Position numbers and translations under genes: made by a program. From Cinnamomum chago (Eukaryota; Streptophyta; Magnoliopsida; Laurales; Lauraceae): a DNA stretch of 64,000 nt. Positions 34,599 to 46,828 of the stretch are shown here, piece after piece. The stretch's first letter is position 1. Each line of letters begins with the position of its first letter. Below the pieces are notes generated by a model. It did not search any database. It was not told where the DNA came from and was given only the letters and a program-made list of their open reading frames with translations. Where the stretch lies: NCBI GenBank assembly GCA_038049695.1, contig CP142456.1:80065422-80129421 (forward strand), given 5' to 3'.

Positions 34599-34692
34599 TG
34601 TGTTGCCTTGAATGTTAATGGAATTTGTGTTGTCCTGAATGGTAGTGGAATTTGTGTTGTCCTGAATGTTGATGAGATTTGTGTTGTCTGAA
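34599..34692. repeat. 27-bp minisatellite, three and a half units
   Basis: Units of TGTGTTGTCCTGAATG... begin at 34599, 34626, 34653 and (partial) 34680. Because 27 is a multiple of three, one frame reads as a nine-residue repeat (ICVVLN...), but no gene is apparent. Confidence 0.9.
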
Positions 34693-37483
34693 CGGAAGGG
34701 TGTGATGATCATGACGATCAGGACTTGTAAGAAGTCTCCCAGTACAGATATAATGTACCTAGTTGAAATTTATAAGCTACTAGTCCATCAACTTCATCAG
34801 GAGTATAAAAAACGATCACACCTCAGGATCAATACTTGCTTTGTGTTGAAAAATACTTTTCTCAGATGCACTTCTATTTTTGAAAGTGCGGAATTTTCTT
34901 GATAAAAATGGATGTGACATTGTAGGTTCATGTAATGACTTCGGAAGAGGCATGAGTTTTGTAGGTGCATCCTTTTTTTTTTTTTCATTTGGACAAGTTA
35001 CAGGTGCAAACATTAAAAGCTTGATGTTGGAAGATAAATTCCATAGTGTTGTTGGTACAGGTTGATGTAATGACATTGTTAGATGATGAAACTTGGGGCT
35101 TTTTGGGTGTTTGAGGACGTGCTAGTGGCAGAATGGTTCCATGTTATTCAAAATTTTGAAACTCTTGGCTGTATGTGTTCCATGTAATCCAATTATATAA
35201 TTTTAATTTTATGAAACTGCTATACAAATGGCTGCAGGTTATGGCAGTTTGCCATCCCCAGCTTAAAACACCTTTCACATGAAAACAAATGAGCAAAGAA
35301 ATACTATTGGTTAGTCATATTAAACACCGCGACCGTTTACACAGGTTAATGAGACACATTAAACACCACAACTGTTCAACAATCCATATTCACCAAATTC
35401 GGGTTGATCTGAAACTGTCTACATATAAAGAATCAACCATTTGCCCCTTGTTGAAATTCTTTTTGCTCGAAATTACAGATTTAGTTTTCATTAGTCTTGC
35501 CAAGGAGCCTCCATTTCCTTGCCTAAGTTGGAGCATTAAAGAGGCCCAAATCTGCGTTGGTTGGCCTGATAGATGTGACCTTTGACTGCACCAGAAACTG
35601 GTACTAGCCTTGTTCACCTGCCATTACCTTTTCGAATTGGCCTTCACTAGTGTTTGATGATGACATCTCCTGTGGTCTCACTTTGATCAGGAGTTAAAGA
35701 AGAGGTCTAATTGTCAATCTATAACATCCATCCTGTGAGCTGTAGCTTGGAGTTCTCAAGTCATGTATTGAACAATCTCAAGCATTTGTTTGAATGAAAA
35801 AAAAGATGGAATGGTTGGACTGGTTTTCAAGGCCCAGTTAAGATTCTAGATTGTCCATCTCAGGCCTCAAGCTGCACTTAAGGTGAATCTATCCATTGAG
35901 GGATCAATGGCAAAGATGAATAGACATTTTATCTCAATGTGGATGTAGAACCCCTTAAGGAATTTTTTTTTTTTTTAATTGATTCAGGGGGTCTGGCATT
36001 TAATGAAATTCCCGCACCTCCTAGTGCGGGGCCTTCCCATAGGTTGAAAATTTTGCTTCCAATAGGTAGAAAATTTTGCTTCCCAACTATGAATGAGGCC
36101 GATGTGATGATGATGTTGATTTAGAGACTCAAACTTTTCGGGTTTTAATTAATGAAACTAAGATACAAAATATGAATAATAACTTTGCCAATTTGGCCTT
36201 TCTATCACTTACGTAGGCAAACTAATCATTAAGTCATGCCCCACTTTCCCATTACCCAAAGACACTGACTGCATTGGTGATGAGCATAGTTCCACAATAT
36301 AATACAACCAAGATGAGATCAATCATATAATGCATGGTGGCTCTGGAACCCGTAGTGGCTAAGTAACAGCAGATTAAAAGGTCTCAAATGTTTTATCCGT
36401 CCATTTGTTCCCACCTTCGCATTTGAATTCATTCCTCTACACACCAACCGTGAAAAACCAGTTTTGCAGAAATCTATCTGGGAAAGAAATACCTACTTTA
36501 CTTTTGATTGCTCCTTTACTGTAACAAGGAGGTCATCAAATAATCTTACCTTTCAAGTGGTGCACGCATGTCTCTGCTGTAGTATCTTTTGCATTCCATG
36601 CATGCAATATCTCCCCCAGAAAAGATACAAAATATCGCATTTTTTTCCCTTGTCATTTGTCAAGGAGGTTTCTTGGCTTTACACAAGCAGGCCCAAAATG
36701 AATTAAGTGGACACAGAAAATGAATAACCAACTATGGCACAGGTAAATGAAATCCTTCAGCTCTCATCTCTTCAATAATCATTTACAACGAACTCCTAGG
36801 AATTCAATTCAATGCAAACAAACAGGACCTTTAAGGCATATTTATGTAGCACAAGGATTCCGTGCTCTACAGATCTCTTTTCCTCCACTAGGAATCCGGT
36901 TCTCCACCCCGCGCCCATTGGATTCAGTGTTTCTTTTTTTAATCTCTACTTACCGCATGGAAATCTGTCAAACTAGACGTCTAGAAGGATGAGCCTCGAA
37001 TAGAGTCTGAACCCTCTCTTCCTCTCTACTACTAGAGTCCTCTTGTTACACAAACATGGAAATATGACTGCCAAGTAGTCCAAGACAGATAAAATAAAAC
37101 TTACATGGTATTAGAGATTACTGAAACCAGTGTGTAAAGGTAGTTAACATGCAAAACCATTATGCAACGGCATTTACTGCACAGAAATCGGAAAGCATTC
37201 TCACTGAACAAGGATACAAGCGAACTTTAACAGTGAGAAATACAGACATACACAGGCCCTGAATTAGTACAGTAACCACCACAGAGGGAAAGGGAAAACT
37301 AGAAGCTGTCTCACAAGTTAGTAGATACAGAAACATAAAAGTTACCTCCCCACTTTTTTCACAACCATTTCAACTGAGCAGACTTGATCACCTAATCCAT
37401 CTCTTCGATACCCAATCGAGGATGAGGCTGATGCTACAACACAAGGCATGCAGATGAGAATTTGTGGAATCCAGTGCTACCTC
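34693..37483. other. Non-coding interval downstream of the KING1-like gene
   Basis: No coding feature recognised. The part next to 37483 should hold the 3'UTR of the minus-strand KING1-like gene; I could not place its polyadenylation site. Confidence 0.4.
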
Positions 37484-37781
37484 TTAAACCCTGCTATTTT
37501 GTGGCAGCGGAACAACACCATCAAAGAAATCACCAAAGTAGCCCCGGGGCTCATGCACTAGCCTAGAGATGATGTCTCGAAGTGTTATCACCCCCTCCAG
37601 ATGACCTTCATTATTAATGACATAGATTCTCTGTATCTTATTGGAGTCGAGCTTCAGAATGATGTCCTTGACCGTGTCATGTCTTTGGCAAGTAATCAAG
37701 CCGAGAAGCATCGGTGAATCCTTTTCACGCTCTTGCAGATAGCTCCTAACAGTGGTCAGGAAATCCTTTGCTGTGATGGAT
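37484..37781 (-). CDS. KING1: KING1-like gene, last exon (CBS4 and C-terminus)
   Basis: Acceptor TATATGCAG precedes the exon; its first base completes the Arg codon split by the previous intron. It encodes SITAKDFLTTVRSYLQERE, then the CBS4 stretch DTVKDIILKLDSNKIQRIYV...GVITLRDIISRLV, then the conserved tail and stop. Confidence 0.9.
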
Positions 37782-40700
37782 CTGCATATACACAAGCATG
37801 ACAGGAAATTACATGTGATTTCCATTGCTAACAAATAAGATCAAACAGATATATGGCACCTGACTCTCGGTAAATGAACTAAAAAATATGGAGATGAATC
37901 CCTTGAGCTGACAAATTAAGAACTCTTTCAAAGTGGTATATATAGCACATTGATGGTTCCTGCCGATCCTACCAAATAAAAGAGTGGGTTGTGGACTTGC
38001 CTCCAAAAGAGTACCCATTGTATAAGCCTAGCTGATCTGACTCGACCAATGTCCCTAATTGTGAGCCCAATCCTGCTTTTCTTTTGACCATTTAGATGTG
38101 CAGTCCACAATGCCAACTTACACCCGGTTGGGCAATTGTACCCCCGCCAATATGCCATGTGTCCCCCAGCACAATACTCATTGGTACATCAACCAGATTT
38201 GTTGGGCTAGCAGGTCATGAATGAAGCTTGTACATGTAGGGCCCATGGCATGGTGATCTTGTCTGCCGAGCAGGCGATTTCCCTCACATGAAAAGATGAA
38301 CGATTCCACAAAGACATTCTCACCAGGCAACTTTCGAAATCTCCAGGAAAACATGGCTGAGAAACAATTACAAACGTCCATATTCAAAATGAAAGGCCAA
38401 ATGATGGATAGCTACTCTCAGAAGATGGAAGAGGCCTTTGTGGCACAGTAACAGAGCTGGGAATACGAGACAATCAGCTGGTACGATTGAAGACAGATGG
38501 GCAGGAGAAGGTAGGTATTAGGTATTGAGTGCACAGGGCAAAAGAGGAGGAACATGGTGCCCGCAGAGGGCTGCTGTTGCACCAGCAACTGGGTGAAGAA
38601 GATGGCAGGGATTGCTTATCAAGATTGAGAGTTGATGCCAGATTGTGGTTGAACGTTGCAAACAGACATTACAGAGGCACAGGGTCCATCACTCAGGTGT
38701 AGATGGCCACTATGCAGGATGAGATCAGAGGGCTATAATGCAGTGTGAGAGGCTTTGAGGCTCAGAGTCTCCAAATTGCAGTGCAATAAAGGGTCAGATG
38801 TGATTAGAATGTGGAAGGTGGTTACACTTTAGCCATGCAATTAGAGGTTTAGATTTGACAATTGTTACTTGTCAGGGAGGCAGATGTGATCATTTGGAAT
38901 GATGTGCTGTGGAGTCATTGGTTAGGGATCCCCTGGATTTGGTGGCAAGGCTTTTACCAAGTTTGGTTCAGAGAGAAACTGTAAAAATTATTTCTCATTC
39001 ATTGAGTACTCATATAGAGAACCCTGTTCTTCTCCGAGCGGACAATACACCATTCATATGTGGTCCCACTCTATGCCAACCTTTGGCGTGGTTGAAGGTT
39101 CACCTTGGAGCATGTCAATCAGCAGGGGCGTGTGTTGGCGGTGGGGTCGCTCATCATACATAGCGGCCGGGAAAAAATTCAGCCCTATCAGATATTCCCA
39201 TCTCTTGATTTAATGGCTTCATACTATAATGATTTGATAACTAAACAATTTTTTTTTCCAGATTCAATCCACAGGTGATTGTAGGTTGGATGAGTCAAAT
39301 GTGGCCGGTGCCAAAACACAAGATAGTGAGCTGGGCCCAAGTATGTCACATAGAGCTGGACTATGTGGCCCACTCTTAGGTGAACATTTCTACTCTTACA
39401 TAATACAAAGATAAAGATCATCAAAGATGAGATCTAGAAAATCTCTCCAGAACCTATCACATTATATCTAGATTATCCAATCTATATCCTAAGATGGACA
39501 ACTGAACCGTGAGCCGCCACTTGTACAAATAAAAACCCAATACAGAGGACCACCCTCCCAAACACCCCTCCCCTCCGGCCTTCCCTTTCCCTTCCCCTCT
39601 TCCTCTTTTCTCGAGTTTCATCATGCACATCAGTGAAGAATAATGGACTAATACATTTTGAACCAAGCAACTGCATCCATTTTAGTAGGCATCCACCCAT
39701 AGCCCATGAAGCATTTTCTATGTTTTACCATTCATGTTGCAAGGAAATTATCCGATAGCTGGGTATAAGGTTCAGAGAGGTATCTAACCAGAATATTGCT
39801 CCAGACCTGCAAGGTGGATGGGACCCACATACACTGATCAATGGGGAGGATAAACCAGTGGTCTTTCGTGCCCCAGCCTTTTAACTCCTCTAGATGGATT
39901 ACTAGAGTTATGATGACATGTTACCACTGCTCTAAAGCTTTATTGAAGTTAAACACACTGCACTATCTTTTACATATGATCCACAAAATAAAATAAAACA
40001 AACCATGCATAACATCAGCAAAACAAATAGGCTATGGACTCAATCAAATGTTGGAAAAATTAATAGATATGTATACCTGTAATCTTTATAAATTTCAGGG
40101 GCAGAAAGGAGGAATTGAACGTCTCTGATGCTTATATTGCCAATAGCTTTCTTTCCACAGCCTTCGACAACTGGAACACCACCAATTCCCTTTTTCCTCA
40201 TCAGTTTAAAGGCCTGCAAAACAGGCTCCTCTGCACTCACCTAATACAAAATAAAAAATGAATATTGAGAGTCATGGGACACAACTCATATTCCAGTACC
40301 TATACATCATAGATAAGATATTTGGTGTAGCTTGTGAAGATTCATACAACCATAAAAACTAATGCCAACATCTATATATTACATGATGCATTTGCTCAAA
40401 CAAAAGCCGAGACATGTTTTGGAACAAGAAAGAAATGAGCTTTTTATTTCATAAAAATTATTCAAAAAAATATTTCAAAAAGAAAGAAATAAAGTTCTTT
40501 ATTTGATAAAAAATATTCAATAAGTTGTTTAATTTATTGTATGTTAGGACTTTCTATTTCCTTCTTTTTATGGGCGGATCACAGTAGAAATTCTATGTTT
40601 GCTAAAGTCGTATCATTAAGGCTCTGTATTATAAAGCACGAGGATGTATGGAAATGACTATTAAAAAAAAGGATGTATGGAAATGATTGTCGGAGAAATG

Positions 40701-41975
40701 TTCTTTTCTGTTGCAACAAGAACAGAAAGGATTCCATTTGAGACTTGTTTTGTGCCAAGGGAGAAAATTGAAAACTTTGATGCAGCCACATCATATGCCA
40801 TTGACGAAGAAGATTTGAACACATAAAATTTTGAAGAAATGGAGAGTTCTTGTCACATATTCCTTCACCTTGTTATTTTGTCAATTTGAAGTGTGAACTT
40901 AATGCAGTATCTTAACTTCTTCCAAAATTATTTCTGGCGTTACACACTCATTATTGAAACAAGCAATAGAGCCAGTAAAGTTACCTTCAGTAACTGTTTA
41001 GGATTCATAAATGGAAGGCCCAGTTCGGACAGTTGCTTTGTTCCCCAGCTCTCAAACCAATGAAGCCCGACACATTCTGCCAACATGTGAACAACAGCAG
41101 CCTGTGTGATGATGTTATTGATCTTCACTTCCCCCATATCAACAACAGGAAGACTTTTCATTCTGTACTTAGATAGGAGCAAAAGCATAGTAAGAAATGT
41201 GTCAGAATTTTGCAGGGCAAGAAATGGAGCCCAGCGGAAAGATCCCGAGATGTCTCCAACCTGCACAATATCAAAAAAGAGGAAGTATCAAAACTTGATG
41301 TTTTTTTTTTATTGATTGGTAATCCTAATCTACCCGCCTAAGCTACCCTATGAAAACCGTGCAATGATTGATTAAAACATAATGTTTTTTTTTTTTTTCT
41401 TGGTCATTGTTATTTTACTTTTATCTTTTGAGACATCAGCAATGGCACTGGTGAGGCCCATATGTGAATAATATGAGAATCATGTGATTGCCCCCACATC
41501 TGATGGGCCATGCCATGATAATTTTCATATCTGATGATCCTAGCCATCTGGTTGTAGAGTTGCAAATGGATGACAACAGCCCATGGATCAAGGTTAAAGA
41601 GGATAAAATCCAAACTTAGGATCATTCAATAGGAAGATTTTGGGATTATCTTCCACCAATAAAAGGGGCGTCATATAAATGTTCTGAATCATCCGAAGAT
41701 GGGCCGTCCATATAAGAAACGGGAAGGAGTAGCATCTCACTTTTCAGCACTTTGTTATGGCATTAATGTAGAAACATGAGACAAACATAAGAAAACGAAG
41801 AAACAAAGGCATCGACAAGTTGAAATTCGAACAAGACTTTGGTATCCTTGGGTCAAGAGAAAAGGAAGACCTTCGTATTTTTGTAGAAGTCAGAAGAGGT
41901 CAAAACTTCAAAAAAGCTTCCGCCCATAGAAACATCTGCTTCAGAGCCCGACTGTCCCACAACAGCAACTTCAGA
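37484..41975 (-). CDS. KING1: SnRK1 gamma-type regulatory subunit, KING1-like (partial, four exons seen)
   Basis: Four minus-strand exons join in frame: 41975-41871 (105 nt), 41260-40985 (276), 40240-40077 (164) and 37781-37484 (298 with stop), giving 280 codons plus stop. All visible junctions are GT-AG. The product has a linker ending EVLTSSDFYKNTK and three CBS repeats, and ends GYFGDFFDGVVPLPQNSRV. This matches plant KING1, the AMPK-gamma-like partner of SnRK1 in energy signalling, whose CBS pairs are adenylate-type binding modules in the wider family. Plant KING1 is about 420 residues, so about 140 N-terminal residues with the first CBS repeat are missing. Those exons should lie right of 41976, where a LINE fragment and the 670-bp array begin. 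The exons look under constraint, with no stops or frameshifts. Either the array is intronic or the gene is truncated. Confidence 0.88.
37782..40076 (-). other. KING1-like gene, 2.3 kb intron
   Basis: Donor AG|GTATAC at 40077/40076 and acceptor GCAG at 37782-37785. No coding exon or known transposon recognised inside; short open frames such as 38909-39163 have no family match I know. Confidence 0.75.
40077..40240 (-). CDS. KING1: KING1-like gene, exon with CBS3
   Basis: Acceptor TTGTATTAG precedes GTGAGTGCAGAGG. It encodes VSAEEPVLQAFKLMRKKGIG, then GVPVVEG...GNISIRDVQFLLSAPEIYKDY, a full CBS core, and ends two bases into an Arg codon. Confidence 0.92.
40241..40984 (-). other. KING1-like gene, intron between CBS2 and CBS3 exons
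   Basis: Donor CTGAAG|GTAACT and acceptor ATTAG. No feature inside is recognised. Confidence 0.8.
40985..41260 (-). CDS. KING1: KING1-like gene, exon with CBS2
   Basis: Acceptor ATTGTGCAG precedes GTTGGAGACATC. It encodes VGDISGSFRWAPFLALQ, then FLTMLLLLSKYRMKSLPVVD and AAVVHMLAECVGLHWFESWG, ending LGLPFMNPKQLLK at a phase-0 donor. Confidence 0.93.
41871..41975 (-). CDS. KING1: KING1-like gene, linker exon (most 5' exon visible)
   Basis: Thirty-five codons reading SEVAVVGQSGSEADVSMGGS, then FFEVLTSSDFYKNTK, with acceptor CATGTGCAG before and donor AAG|GTCTTC after, both phase 0. An in-frame TGA lies just upstream of the acceptor, supporting this boundary. FFEVLTSS-xxYKNTK before the CBS2 exon is the order seen in plant KING1 proteins. 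Confidence 0.8.
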
Positions 41976-42145
41976 CTGCACATGAGCTTTAAATGTGTGA
42001 TATTTCAGATTTCATGCTGGAAACATGCAAGGGTAACAGTATCACTCCTAAAAAAAAGACAATAGAATAATGCAAAAACGAAAATTTCAACATACAAGCG
42101 GGTGCTGGTGGGGTGTCAGTCCTTGTCCAGTCTTCTTTCTATATA

Positions 42146-43307
42146 TATTTTAATGCAGGGATGCAGTTGACTTTCGCATTTGGAAGCCCCATTCTGCAGG
42201 CTTGTTTTCCTAAATGTCTTTTTCTAAGGAGATAGATCCTTATAAAAGGTCTCCTTGTGCAGCAGTGTGGACTGGGCTTGTCCCACCTAGAGTGGACGCA
42301 TTCTATTGGTTGGCAGTGGCGGGTAAAATCTCAAACGCTGATGTTTTGAGAAGGGGATTGGTGTTAGATACAATTTCAGATACTTGTCACCTATGTGGGA
42401 GAGAGATGGAATCAATGGATCATTTTTATTTTTTTTCATTCATTGCGATGTAGATTCATCTATTTAAAGATACTTTCTCAATGAATGTGGAGTGAGTTGG
42501 TGTTTTCCAGGTTTTTTTAATAATGTTGTTAAAGCTTGGACGGGGGACTCCAACAATGGGATAATCTTTCCATTCTTTGGTCAATTTGGAAACAAAGGAA
42601 TGATAGAATATTCAATAGGAAAGAATTGTGATGGGATGACGAGGATCTACTTTCAGCTATTCTCTTGATAGACGATAACATTATGCAAAGTTGGGGAGCT
42701 TGTTTGAAGAGGGGTGTTGTAAAGAAGAATGAATTAGTTCCTTAGCGTTCTCCACCGTGTGAAGTATTAAAATTCAATGTGGATGGAGCGGCAAAAGGAA
42801 AACCGAGGTTGGCTGGCATAGTGGCTAGAATGGGAGGCGTTCTAAGAAATCATAAGGGGAAGTTATTTATCTGTTCTCTAAGCATGTAGGGATCAAAGAC
42901 TCTAATGAAGTAGAAGTTATGGCAGTTTTGGAAGCTCTTCGTGTTTATCATACCTTATTTCATCATTTTCTTATTGTAGAGTGTGATTCAGTTAGAGCTA
43001 TATCTTGGTTGGAATCTTTGAGGGGGCCATGGAAAATGCAATTCCTACTCAACGAAATCAAACTTCTAATATCAGATACGCAGGTCACGTTTCACATTAA
43101 TAGATCTACAAACGAGATGGCAGATTCTTTAGCCAAGCAAGGGTGTTAGAACATGTAATTTAAGTGTTTCTATTTTGTAGTTGGTGGCTGGTACATTTCT
43201 CCTGTACCGCTTCAACTATGAGGAGTGTCTTTTGTTTGCTCAGGGCTATGTTGTATTTGTTCTTTCTTCAATAAAATTTTACTGTTCCTGATAGGAAAAA
43301 AAAAAAA
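42146..43307 (+). mobile_element. 5'-truncated LINE 3' end (zf-RVT, RNase H, 3'UTR, poly-A), founder of the array
   Basis: Translation shows the zinc-finger region that follows reverse transcriptase in plant LINEs (42214-42453: GLVPPRVDAFYWLAVAGKIS, CHLCGREMESMDHFYF). After frameshifts comes an RNase H domain: first catalytic Asp in FNVDGAAKG near 42780, then EVMAVLEAL, VECDSVRAISW and MADSLAK, with stop at 43147-43149. An in-frame TAG near 42885 disables it. The 3'UTR has AATAAA at 43270 and a poly-A run at 43296-43307. The 5' limit is approximate. It lies opposite in strand to the KING1-like gene, about 170 bp upstream of its first visible exon. Its RNase H second half, 3'UTR and about 165 bp of 3' flank form the monomer of the adjacent array. 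Confidence 0.82.
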
Positions 43308-43472
43308 CACTCAACACACAGCATTTGGTATGTTGAATGAGAAGTAGTTATGATTTATGAAACTATAGCTCCTAGTGAGCAAGAAAAATAGAAAAAGTTA
43401 ATGTGTTTCAAATATAAACAATTTGGTGGATTGAAACTATAATTTGTTTGGCCTTCATGTGACAACTGCTTA
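42805..43472 (+). repeat. Array unit 1 (founder, A-like)
   Basis: Differs from all others in reading GGTTGGCTGGCATAGTGGCTAGAATGG (others CTCGCATAG and AGCATGG) and in a Trp-Leu-Glu rather than Trp-Val-Glu in its RNase H frame (42919-43149). Confidence 0.9.
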
Positions 43473-44143
43473 GAGGTTGGCTCGCATAGTGGCTAGCATG
43501 GGAGGCGTTCTAAGAAATCATAAGGAGAAGTTATTTATCTGTTCTCTAAGCATGTAGGGATCAAAGACTCTAATGAACTAGAAGTTATGGCAGTTTTGGA
43601 AGCTCTTCGTGTTTATCATACCTTATTTCATCATTTTCTTATTGTAGAGTGTGATTCAGTTAGAGCTATATCTTGCGTGGAATCTTTGAGGGGGGCATGG
43701 AAAATGCAATTCCTATTCAACGAAATCAAACTTCTAATATCAGATATGCAGGTCACATTTCACATTAATAGATCTACAAACGAGATGGCAGATTCTTTAG
43801 CCAAGCAAGGGTGTTAGAACATGTAATTTAAGTGTTTCTATTTTGTAGTTGGTGGCTGGTACATTTCTCCTGTACTGCTTCAACTATGAGGGGTGTCTTT
43901 TGTTTGCTCAAGGCTATGTTGTATTTGTTCTTTCTTCAATAAAATTTTACTGTTCCTGATAGGAAAAGAAAAAAAAAACACTCAACACACAGCATTTGGT
44001 ATGTTGAATGAGAAGTAGTTATGATTTACAAAACAATAGCTCCAAGTGAGCAAGAAAAATAGAAAAAGTTAATGTGTTTCAAATATAAACAATTTGGTGG
44101 ATTGAAACTATAATTTGTTTGGCCTTCATGTGACAACTGCTTA
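43473..44143 (+). repeat. Array unit 2 (B)
   Basis: 76-codon frame at 43587-43817, with Cys in place of Trp (AISCVES). Tail carries the variants ACAAAACAATAG and CCAAGTGAGC. Confidence 0.9.
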
Positions 44144-44811
44144 GAGGTTGGCTCGCATAGTGGCTAGCATGGGAGGCGTTCTAAGAAATCATAAGGGGAA
44201 GTTATTTATCTGTTCTCTAAGCATGTAGGGATCAAAGACTCTAATGAAGTAGAAGTTATGGCAGTTTTGGAAGCTCTTCGTGTTTATCATACCTTATTTC
44301 ATCATTTTCTTATTGTAGAGTGTGATTCAGTTAGAGCTATATCTTGGGTGGAATCTTTGAGGGGGCCATGGAAAATGCAATTCCTACTCAACGAAATCAA
44401 ACTTCTAATATCAGATACGCAGGTCACGTTTCACATTAATAGATCTACAAACGAGATGGCAGATTCTTTAGCCAAGCAAGGGTGTTAGAACATGTAATTT
44501 AAGTGTTTCTATTTTGTACTTGGTGGCTGGTACATTTCTCCTGTACCGCTTCAACTATGAGGAGTGTCTTTTGTTTGCTCAGGGCTATGTTGTATTTGTT
44601 CTTTCTTCAATAAAATTTTACTGTTCCTGATAGGAAAAAAAAAAAACACTCAACACACAGCATTTGGTATGTTGAATGAGAAGTAGTTATGATTTATGAA
44701 ACTATAGCTCCTAGTGAGCAAGAAAAATAGAAAAAGTTAATGTGTTTCAAATATAAACAATTTGGTGGATTGAAACTATAATTTGTTTGGCCTTCATGTG
44801 ACAACTGCTTA
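44144..44811 (+). repeat. Array unit 3 (A)
   Basis: 76-codon frame at 44258-44488. Tail variant TTTTGTACTTGGTGG, shared with units 12 and 21. Confidence 0.9.
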
Positions 44812-45482
44812 GAGGTTGGCTCGCATAGTGGCTAGCATGGGAGGCGTTCTAAGAAATCATAAGGAGAAGTTATTTATCTGTTCTCTAAGCATGTAGGGAT
44901 CAAAGACTCTAATGAACTAGAAGTTATGGCAGTTTTGGAAGCTCTTCGTGTTTATCATACCTTATTTCATCATTTTCTTATTGTAGAGTGTGATTCAGTT
45001 AGAGCTATATCTTGGGTGGAATCTTTGAGGGGGGCATGGAAAATGCAATTCCTATTCAACGAAATCAAACTTCTAATATCAGATATGCAGGTCACATTTC
45101 ACATTAATAGATCTACAGACGAGATGGCAGATTCTTTAGCCAAGCAAGGGTGTTAGAACATGTAATTTAAGTGTTTCTATTTTGTAGTTGGTGGCTGGTA
45201 CATTTCTCCTGTACTGCTTCAGATATGAGGGGTGTCTTTTGTTTGCTCAGGGCTATGTTGTATTTGTTCTTTCTTCAATAAAATTTTACGGTTCCTGATA
45301 GGAAAAGAAAAAAAAAACACTCAACACACAGCATTTGGTATGTTGAATGAGAAGTAGTTATGATTTTCGAAACTATAGCTCCTAGTGAGCAAGAATAATA
45401 GAAAAAGTTAATGTGTTTCAAATATAAACAATTTGGTGGATTGAAACTATAATTTGTTTGGCCTTCATGTGACAACTGCTTA
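44812..45482 (+). repeat. Array unit 4 (B)
   Basis: 76-codon frame at 44926-45156 with Asp for Asn (STDEM). Private variants CTTCAGATATGAGG and TTTTACGGTTCC. Confidence 0.9.
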
Positions 45483-46153
45483 GAGGTTGGCTCGCATAGT
45501 GGCTAGCATGGGAGGCGTTCTAAGAAATCATAAGGAGAAGTTATTTATCTGTTCTCTAAGCATGTAGGGATCAAAGACTCTAATGAAGTAGAAGTTATGG
45601 CAGTTTTGGAAGCTCTTCGTGTTTATCATACCTTATTTCATCATTTTCTTATTGTAGAGTGCGATTCAGTTAGAGCTATATCTTGGGTGGAATCTTTGAG
45701 GAGGGCATGGAAAATGCAATTCCTATTCAACGAAATCAAACTTCTAATATCAGATATGCAGGTCACATTTCACATTAATAGATCTACAAACGAGATGGCA
45801 GATTCTTTAGCCAAGCAAGGGTGTTAGAACATGTAATTTAAGTGTTTCTATTTTGTAGTTGGTGGCTGGGACATTTCTCCTGTACTGCTTCAACTATGAG
45901 GGGTGTCTTTTGTTTGCTCAGGGCTATGTTGTATTTGTTCTTTCTTCAATAAAATTTTACTGTTCCTGATAGGAAAAGAAAAAAAAAACACTCAACACAC
46001 AGCATTTGGTATGTTGAATGAGAAGTAGTTATGATTTACGAAACTATAGCTCCTAGTGAGCAAGAATAATAGAAAACGTTAATGTGTTTCAAATATAAAC
46101 AATTTGGTGGATTGAAACTATAATTTGTTTGGCCTTCATGTGACAACTGCTTA
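45483..46153 (+). repeat. Array unit 5 (B, RRAW variant)
   Basis: 76-codon frame at 45597-45827 with Gly to Arg (GAGGAGGGCATGG), shared only with unit 6. Confidence 0.9.
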
Positions 46154-46828
46154 GAGGTTGGCTCGCATAATGGCTAGCATGGGAGGCGTTCTAAGAAATC
46201 ATAAGGGGAAGTTATTTATCTGTTCTCTAAGCATGTAGGGATCAAAGACTCTAATGAAGTAGAAGTTATGGCAGTTTTGGAAGCTCTTCGTGTTTATCAT
46301 ACCTTATTTCATCATTTTCTTATTGTAGAGTGTGATTCAGTTAGAGCTATATCTTGGGTGGAATCTTTGAGGAGGGCATGGAAAATGCAATTCCTATTCA
46401 ACGAAATCAAACTTCTAATATCAGATATGCAGGTCACATTTCACATTAATAGATCTACAAACGAGATGGCAGATTCTTTAGCCAAGCAAGGGTGTTAGAA
46501 CATGTAATTTAAGTGTTTCTATTTTGTAGTTGGTGGCTGGTACATTTCTCCTATACCGCTTCAACTATGAGGAGTGTCGTTTGTTTGCTCAGGGCTATGT
46601 TGTATTTGTTCTTTCTTCAATAAAATTTTACTGTTCCTGATAGGAAAAAAAAAAAAAAAAAAACACTCAACACACAGCATTTGGTATGTTGAATGAGAAG
46701 TAGTTATGATTTATGAAACTATAGCTCCTAGTGAGCAAGAAAAATAGAAAAAGTTAATGTGTTTCAAATATAAACAATTTGGTGGATTGAAACTATAATT
46801 TGTTTGGCCTTCATGTGACAACTGCTTA
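46154..46828 (+). repeat. Array unit 6 (B coding part, A tail: recombinant)
   Basis: The frame at 46268-46498 is the RRAW variant of B, but the 3' part is A type (CTATACCGCTTC, GAGGAGTGTCG) with a long poly-A. Evidence of exchange between subtypes. Confidence 0.9.

Noticed and set aside
38909-39163. Open frame of 84 codons in the large KING1-like intron
   Set aside because: No recognisable domain, no splice or promoter context, and the length is expected by chance.
37484-41975. KING1-like exons as a pseudogene
   Set aside because: All four exons join in one frame with GT-AG boundaries and keep conserved CBS residues; only the absence of N-terminal exons from the window is odd, and those may lie beyond the array.
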